This document shows, piece by piece, positions 1 through 4,067 of a stretch of 5,608 nucleotides of DNA (its first letter is position 1; the number at the start of each line of letters is the position of its first letter). The notes below the pieces were generated by a model. It did not search any database and was not told where the DNA came from. It saw only the letters and a list, made by a program, of their open reading frames with translations. A program made the position numbers and the translations under genes. The stretch is from an uncultured Aquabacterium sp. (GTDB lineage Bacteria > Pseudomonadota > Gammaproteobacteria > Burkholderiales > Burkholderiaceae_C), in NCBI GenBank assembly GCA_937923225.1, contig CALAKR010000438.1, positions 1-5,608 on the forward strand, written 5' to 3'.

Positions 1-632
1 CGGTGCGCGCGTCGCATCACGGCCAGATCGGTGCTGCCCTTGGCGTAGGCGTAGGTATCCGGGAAGAACTGCCCTTCGGCGGGCAGGCTGGGCGATCCCA
101 GCGCGGTCATGATCTGGTCATCGCTCCAGCCGCGGGTTTCGGGCTGCAGCCCGTCGGCCTGGGCCAGCTCTTGGCGCCAGCGCTTGAAAGTCCAGCCTTC
201 GATCAGCTTCACGGTAGACAACGACTCATCGCCCTGCACCATCATCGACAGCAGGCGATCGGGCGTGACGCCTTGCGACGCCTCATAGCTGCCCGCACGG
301 ATCTGGCGCGCCTGCCCCGACCAGCGGAACCACTGGTAGAGCAGCCACGGTGATGTCTGCGCCCCGGCTTCGACCCAGCCCTGGGCCACGCCGCGGGGCG
401 TCACGCCCTGCTCCACCGACCATTCCACGGTGGGCGCGGCCAGGGTGATGGGTTGATGCGCCCACCACCACAGCCCGCCGAACGCACCGCCCACGGCCAA
501 GCCGGCCAGCAGCACCAGGGACAGCAGCAAGCGCACGAAGATGCCGCCCCGCTGGCGGCGCCCTCCGCTGGGCGGGAAAGAAGCTTGGGGCGCAAAGGCC
601 CGAAAGTCATGGAAGTTCACGGCGGTGATCAT
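1..632 (-). CDS. mltG: Endolytic murein transglycosylase MltG (YceG-like), N-terminal part, cut by left edge
   Basis: MltG is an inner-membrane lytic transglycosylase that cuts nascent peptidoglycan strands inside the chain and so helps set glycan length. The minus strand reads open from 632 to base 1 without a stop, about 210 codons. A basic cytoplasmic start (GGRRQRGG) precedes one membrane segment (about residues 33-58, FVRLLLSLVLLAGLAVGG then a WWW cluster). A periplasmic LysM-like region follows, with the family-typical IRAGSYE, LIEGWTFKRW and EGQFFPDTYAYAKG stretches. The catalytic glutamate lies farther on and is outside the window. The start is uncertain: ATG at 632, GTG at 620, or GTG at 536, which would begin MRLLLSLVLLAG, a common MltG-like N-terminus, with a GC-rich GGGGCGG 7 bases ahead. 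I used the ATG. The gene is divergent from ygfZ. Identity is firm; the exact start is not. Confidence 0.93.
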   Translation of the reverse strand, partial: MITAVNFHDFRAFAPQASFPPSGGRRQRGGIFVRLLLSLVLLAGLAVGGAFGGLWWWAHQPITLAAPTVEWSVEQGVTPRGVAQGWVEAGAQTSPWLLYQWFRWSGQARQIRAGSYEASQGVTPDRLLSMMVQGDESLSTVKLIEGWTFKRWRQELAQADGLQPETRGWSDDQIMTALGSPSLPAEGQFFPDTYAYAKGSTDLAVMRRAH

Positions 633-639
633 AATCACC
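624..639. promoter_or_regulatory. Inverted repeat with back-to-back -10-like hexamers between mltG and ygfZ
   Basis: The sequence GGTGAT-cata-ATCACC is an inverted repeat with 6-base arms and a 4-base centre. On the plus strand it contains CATAAT (630-635), one mismatch from the -10 consensus, ending 6 bases before the ygfZ ATG at 642. On the minus strand it contains TATGAT (633-628), also one mismatch, ending 7 bases before the GTG at 620 that is one candidate mltG start. No good -35 hexamer is visible at 16-18 bases for either direction. The motif could be a divergent promoter core, an operator covering both, or chance. It is an inference from motif and position only. Confidence 0.4.
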
Positions 640-641
640 CC

Positions 642-1607
642 ATGGACAAGATCACCCTGCCCGACGCGCCGACCTGGTCCGGCGTGGTCAACCTGCCCCA
701 CCTGACCTGCCTGCACGCCAATGGTCCGGAGGCCGCCAGCTTCCTGCACGGCCAACTCAGCCAGGATATCGAGAACCTGGGCGATGCCGAGGCACGCCTG
801 GCCGCCTATTGCTCCCCCAAGGGCCGGATGCTGGGCGATGCCCTGGTGCTGCGCCCTCACCCCGAACAGATCCTGCTGGTGCTGGGAGCTGATGTGGCCC
901 CGGCGGTGCTCAAGCGCCTGTCGATGTTCGTACTGCGGGCCAAGGCCAAGCTCAGCTCGGCCGCCCATGAGCTGACGCTGATGGGGCTGCTGGGCGAACA
1001 TGCCGAACAGGCATTGGCCGGTGCCGCACCGCAAGCCGGTGCCGTGGTGCCGCATGGCGGGCCCGGCGCCAACGCCTGGGTGGTCCGACTCCCCAGCGTG
1101 AAGGGCCTGGCTCGTGCGCTGTGGATCGGCCCCGCTGCGCAGGCACCCACCGCCAGCCATGGCGATGAGGTGCCACCGCAGGCCTGGCGCTGGCTGGAAA
1201 TCGCCAGTGGCGTGCCACGCATCGAGCAGGCCACGGTCGACCAGTTCGTGCCTCAGATGGTGAACTACGAGCTGGTCGGTGGCGTGAACTTCAAGAAGGG
1301 CTGCTACCCGGGTCAGGAGATCGTGGCGCGCAGCCAGTACCGCGGCACCCTCAAGCGCCGGCTGTACCTGCTGCACGTGGCCGCGCAGGCGCAGCCGGGC
1401 CAGGAGATCTTCTCTGCCGATGATCCGGGCCAGCCTGCCGGGCTGGTGGTCAATGCGGCCGAGGTGCCGGGCAGCGCGGGTGCCAGTTCGCTGTTGGCTG
1501 AGCTCAAGATCCAGTACGCCCAGAGCCCGCTGGCCTTGGGGGCAGCCGATGGCCCTGCCCTGCAGCTGGGCGAACTGCCCTACGAGGTTCTGGCGCAGGA
1601 CGCCTGA
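642..1607 (+). CDS. ygfZ: Folate-binding protein YgfZ (GcvT/CAF17-like), Fe-S cluster maintenance
   Basis: The 321-residue product matches the YgfZ/GcvT-like fold. YgfZ binds tetrahydrofolate in the cytoplasm and supports assembly or repair of Fe-S clusters, including those of radical-SAM enzymes such as MiaB; mitochondrial CAF17/IBA57 are relatives. The diagnostic motif KGCYPGQE is at residues 219-226, with the conserved cysteine at 221. The N-terminal region has the family pattern FLHGQLSQDI followed by YCSPKGRML. Length is close to E. coli YgfZ. I chose ATG 642 (MDKITLPDAP) because a CATAAT hexamer sits at leaderless-promoter distance and no Shine-Dalgarno precedes it. An in-frame ATG at 609 with a weak AAAGG at 594-598 is the alternative and would add 11 residues (MEVHGGDHNHP). 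It is divergent from mltG and is followed on the same strand by the DUF4936 and NRDE genes. Confidence 0.96.
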   Translation: MDKITLPDAPTWSGVVNLPHLTCLHANGPEAASFLHGQLSQDIENLGDAEARLAAYCSPKGRMLGDALVLRPHPEQILLVLGADVAPAVLKRLSMFVLRAKAKLSSAAHELTLMGLLGEHAEQALAGAAPQAGAVVPHGGPGANAWVVRLPSVKGLARALWIGPAAQAPTASHGDEVPPQAWRWLEIASGVPRIEQATVDQFVPQMVNYELVGGVNFKKGCYPGQEIVARSQYRGTLKRRLYLLHVAAQAQPGQEIFSADDPGQPAGLVVNAAEVPGSAGASSLLAELKIQYAQSPLALGAADGPALQLGELPYEVLAQDA

Positions 1608-1680
1608 TGTGCGCCCTTCAGACGTGCCCGACTGTTTTCGCGCACTCTGCCACGTGATGCTGCGCCGCCGCAACACACGC

Positions 1681-1718
1681 GGGCGGCATCCCATCGATCC
1701 TGACGCAAGATGCCGCCC
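1681..1718 (+). promoter_or_regulatory. 10-bp perfect inverted repeat abutting the DUF4936 gene start
   Basis: GGGCGGCATC at 1681-1690 and its exact reverse complement GATGCCGCCC at 1709-1718 flank an 18-base spacer. The right arm ends on the base before ATG 1719 and contains the other possible start, ATG 1710. In RNA this would be a strong GC-rich hairpin covering the place where a Shine-Dalgarno would lie; in DNA it could be a repressor site. No T-run follows, so it is not an ordinary terminator for ygfZ. The rest of the 1608-1718 gap shows a weaker 6-bp pair (GTGCGC 1609-1614, GCGCAC 1640-1645) and no convincing promoter. The repeat is directly visible; its function is unknown. Confidence 0.5.
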
Positions 1719-2069
1719 ATGAGCGCTTTGTACATCTACTACCGCGTGCAGCCCGGCCGCGAGCAGGTGCTGGCCGAGGCCGTCCGCGCCATGCAGGCCC
1801 GCCTGCGTGGGGCCATGCCCGGCCTGGCCGCCTCGCTGCTGCAGCGCGTCGAGCTGAACAGTGGTCAGCCGACGCGCTCGCCCCAGCCCACGTGGATGGA
1901 GGCCTACCATTTCAACGGCCACGCCGATCAGCGTGCCTGGGCGTCTTTCCACGGCGCGCTGGCGCGTGAACTGAGCACACTGCCCGAAGGCATCGACGGG
2001 GATCGGCATGCCGAGGCGTTCAGCCCCCTGCCGGCAGCCCCCGCCGCGACATCGTCCCGCAAGGAGTGA
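1719..2069 (+). CDS. DUF4936 family protein, function unknown
   Basis: This encodes a small soluble protein of 116 residues. The start MSALYIYYRVQPG, the PGLAASLLQRV segment and TWMEAYHF match what I recall of DUF4936, a family seen mainly in Burkholderiales and without known activity. The alternation of a short strand, a helix rich in A/R/E and a second strand resembles a small ferredoxin-like or dimeric alpha-beta barrel fold, which is inference. There is no signal peptide or membrane segment. The C-terminus (SPLPAAPAATSSRKE) is low-complexity and probably disordered. I chose ATG 1719 because the family pattern begins there; ATG 1710 would add only three residues (MPP) and lies inside the inverted repeat. 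Neither start has a clear Shine-Dalgarno. The stop codon lies 3 bases before the NRDE gene, so the two are almost certainly co-transcribed and translationally coupled. Confidence 0.85.
   Translation: MSALYIYYRVQPGREQVLAEAVRAMQARLRGAMPGLAASLLQRVELNSGQPTRSPQPTWMEAYHFNGHADQRAWASFHGALARELSTLPEGIDGDRHAEAFSPLPAAPAATSSRKE
2061..2066 (+). promoter_or_regulatory. Shine-Dalgarno AAGGAG for the NRDE gene
   Basis: AAGGAG lies 6 bases before ATG 2073 and directly abuts the TGA stop (2067-2069) of the DUF4936 gene. Its position fixes the start of the NRDE gene and supports translational coupling. It is the only strong Shine-Dalgarno seen in the window. Confidence 0.85.
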
Positions 2070-2072
2070 CCC

Positions 2073-3062
2073 ATGTGTCTGGCCAGCCTCGCCCTGGACC
2101 TCAGCAGCCGCTTCCCTTTCGTCCTGGCCGGCAACCGGGATGAGTTCATGGCCCGCCCTACCGCCCGACTGGGCTGGTGGGAGGATTCGACCGGCCAGGC
2201 CATCCTCGGCGGGCGTGACCTGCAGGCTGGCGGCACCTGGATGGGCCTGACCGCCCAGGGGCGCCTGGCCGTGGTCACCAACTACCGCAACCCTCGCAAG
2301 GAAGACCGCGAAGCGCCTTCCCGGGGCGAGATCGTGCCGCTGTGGCTGCGCGGCCAGCACTCGATGGAGCGCCTGTGGCCCCAACTGGCCATGAGCGGCT
2401 ACAACGGCTTCAACCTGATGGCGCTGGATTTCGCGCAGGGCGAGGCCTTCTGGGTGTCCAACACCGCCCGCTACCCCCAGCGCCTTGAAAAGGGCGTCTA
2501 CGGCTTGTCCAATGGGCATTTGAACTCGCACTGGCCCAAGGTCAACCAGCTCAAGGCGCGCACCAAGGCCGCTTTGGCCGATGCCGATTCGGTGGACGAG
2601 CTGGCCAACCTGCTGTTCGAGGCCCTGGCCGACCCCACCGTGGCACCTGACGATGAACTGCCGCAGACCGGCGTGTCCATCGAATGGGAGCGCATCCTGT
2701 CGCCGGCCTTCATCCGCACGCCGGATGGCAGCTACGGCACGCGATGCTCAACGCTGGTGATCACCGAGCGCGTCAACAAGCGCCTGGTGACGCACGTGTT
2801 CGAGCGCACTTACAGCGTGGGCGCCAAGATGGCGCTGCTGCGCCGTGTCACGCTCAAGAACTGGCCGCCGCGCCACACCATGCAGGCCGAGCAACTGGCC
2901 AAGCTTGAGCAGACGCTGACCCCGGCCACGCTGCGCCAGGACGATCGCTTCGAAAGCAGCGACGTGCAGGAAGAAGACAACCACGCCCTGGCCGAGCCCG
3001 TGCAGCGCAAGACCCGGGCGCGCAGCCTGATCAAGAGCAGCCGCAGCCGCCGCCACGACTGA
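2073..3062 (+). CDS. NRDE family protein (TANGO2 homologue)
   Basis: The 329-residue product starts MCLASLALDL and carries the name-giving Asn-Arg-Asp-Glu motif at residues 21-24 (AGNRDEF), followed by the family-typical GGRDLQAGGTWMG and AVVTNYRNP. Cys2 is well placed to be an N-terminal nucleophile of the Ntn-hydrolase type, as proposed for this family; no reaction is established. Animal TANGO2/HRG-9 relatives have been linked to haem trafficking and lipid or mitochondrial homeostasis. No signal peptide or membrane segment is seen, so it is probably cytoplasmic. The length exceeds human TANGO2 (about 276 residues), partly through a charged tail from about residue 290: acidic first (FESSDVQEED), then strongly basic (RKTRARSLIKSSRSRRHD). 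The start is set by AAGGAG at 2061-2066. It is the second gene of a coupled pair with DUF4936 and ends 6 bases from the convergent thioesterase gene. Confidence 0.93.
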   Translation: MCLASLALDLSSRFPFVLAGNRDEFMARPTARLGWWEDSTGQAILGGRDLQAGGTWMGLTAQGRLAVVTNYRNPRKEDREAPSRGEIVPLWLRGQHSMERLWPQLAMSGYNGFNLMALDFAQGEAFWVSNTARYPQRLEKGVYGLSNGHLNSHWPKVNQLKARTKAALADADSVDELANLLFEALADPTVAPDDELPQTGVSIEWERILSPAFIRTPDGSYGTRCSTLVITERVNKRLVTHVFERTYSVGAKMALLRRVTLKNWPPRHTMQAEQLAKLEQTLTPATLRQDDRFESSDVQEEDNHALAEPVQRKTRARSLIKSSRSRRHD

Positions 3063-3068
3063 TAAAGC

Positions 3069-3941
3069 TCAGCGGCGCAGATCCTGCCGCATGAGGATGT
3101 GGGGGATGTCGACCTCGTCGAAGGCGTCGCCCTCCGCGATAAAGCCCAGTGATTCGTAGAAGCGCCGCGCCGCCGTCTGTGCATGCAGGGTCACAGTGCG
3201 CACATCTTGCGCGCGAGCAGCATCCACCAGCGCCTGCAGGATCTGCCGCCCCAGGCCTGAGCCGCGCATGGAGCGCAGCACTGCCATGCGGCCGATGCGC
3301 GCCTGCCCGGCAGGCTGCCCCATGGTGATCAGACGCCCCGTGGCCAGGGCCAAGCCCGCGCCATTGAGGACCACCGCATGCAGGGCCTGAGCATCGTCCG
3401 CATCCCATTCTTCATGGGCCGGGATTTTCTGTTCGCCCACAAAGACGATTTCCCGCACGGCTTTCGCCGCGGTGCCCAGCTCGTCCCAGCGGCCCAGGCG
3501 CAGTTGCGTCACCGGTCGGCCTTCGGCCTGCGCCTGGATCTGCGAGCGCACGCTGGCCGGCACGGGATCCGGCCGGCGCGTGGCCAGCGAGGTGTGTACG
3601 TAAATGACTTCACCCGTGACCAGCAGCCGGTGATCCGACCACACCGCCCAGGCCAGCTTCATCGACGAGTTGCCGATGTGATCGCAGCGCACGCCGATGT
3701 CCAGCAGGTCATCGAGCACGGCGGGCGCGTGGTAGGCCAGCGTGTGCTGGCGGGCGTACATGTCGCCGCCATGGTGGCTCATGCCCTCCGGGTACGGCAG
3801 GCCGGCAGCACGCCAGTAGTCGGACATCGCCACGTCCAGGTAGCTCAGGTAGTGTCCGTTGAAGACCACCTTCTGTGCGTCGACCTCTTGCCAACGCACG
3901 CGCAGCCGGTGGATGAAAGGGAAATCTTCTCGTTGGGCCAT
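3069..3941 (-). CDS. Fusion protein: YbgC/FadM-type acyl-CoA thioesterase plus GNAT acetyltransferase
   Basis: The 290-residue product joins two domains. Residues about 10-135 form a hotdog thioesterase: RVRWQEVDAQKVVFNGHYLSYLD matches the YbgC/4-hydroxybenzoyl-CoA thioesterase active-site region, with the likely catalytic Asp21. Residues about 149-290 form a GNAT N-acetyltransferase: VREIVFVGEQKIP resembles ElaA-like GNATs, the acetyl-CoA loop RGSGLG is at 226-231, and ARRFYESLGF is the usual last helix-strand. The linker (about 136-148) contains Q/A-rich sequence. Both active sites look intact, so I expect acyl-CoA hydrolysis plus transfer of an acetyl group to an unknown amine. ATG 3941 (MAQREDFPFI) was chosen because an in-frame extension to 4007 would run through the FadD terminator. 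There is no good Shine-Dalgarno (only CAGG close to the ATG). It is downstream of FadD on the same strand but separated by that terminator, and convergent with the NRDE gene. Confidence 0.92.
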   Translation of the reverse strand: MAQREDFPFIHRLRVRWQEVDAQKVVFNGHYLSYLDVAMSDYWRAAGLPYPEGMSHHGGDMYARQHTLAYHAPAVLDDLLDIGVRCDHIGNSSMKLAWAVWSDHRLLVTGEVIYVHTSLATRRPDPVPASVRSQIQAQAEGRPVTQLRLGRWDELGTAAKAVREIVFVGEQKIPAHEEWDADDAQALHAVVLNGAGLALATGRLITMGQPAGQARIGRMAVLRSMRGSGLGRQILQALVDAARAQDVRTVTLHAQTAARRFYESLGFIAEGDAFDEVDIPHILMRQDLRR

Positions 3942-3961
3942 GGCCTGATTGTGTGGCCAAA

Positions 3962-4003
3962 CCCAAGGAATAAACCCGCCAGCCGTTGAAGGCATGGCGG
4001 GTT
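3962..4003 (-). terminator. Rho-independent terminator of the FadD gene
   Basis: Read on the minus strand, AACCCGCCA (4003-3995) pairs perfectly with TGGCGGGTT (3981-3973). Three further pairs inside (GCC with GGC, next to one bulged base) leave a 6-base loop. The stem runs straight into a T-rich tract (TTTATTCCTT, overlapping the end of the stem). It lies 64 bases after the FadD stop codon and before the thioesterase start at 3941. The polarity of the T-run fits termination on the minus strand only. Confidence 0.8.
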
Positions 4004-4067
4004 GCATCTGGCTTGAACTGAGTCAACCGGACAAGGGCTTGCAGGCCCCTGCCCTGTCAGCCCGGCA

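Noticed and set aside
453..641. Upstream extension of ygfZ to an ATG at 453
   Set aside because: The added sequence (PPPQPAERTAHGQAGQQHQG) is low-complexity and antisense to the coding sequence of the MltG membrane region; the family homology starts after 642.
1609..1645. GTGCGC/GCGCAC pair after the ygfZ stop as a terminator
   Set aside because: The stem has only 6 bp with a 25-base loop and no following T-run.
3378..3989. Long open frame (about 203 codons) on the plus strand, opposite the thioesterase-GNAT gene
   Set aside because: It lies wholly antisense to a gene with clear domain motifs, its product is rich in H/R/V with no recognisable fold, and such frames are expected in high-GC DNA.
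3942..4007. N-terminal extension of the thioesterase to ATG 4007
   Set aside because: The extra 22 residues (MQPAMPSTAGGFIPW...) are encoded through the terminator hairpin and T-tract of the FadD gene, and the family pattern begins after residue 23.
4013..4026. Imperfect palindrome TTGAACTGAGTCAA after the FadD gene
   Set aside because: Only 4-base arms match, and it lies between a stop codon and its terminator with no promoter beside it.
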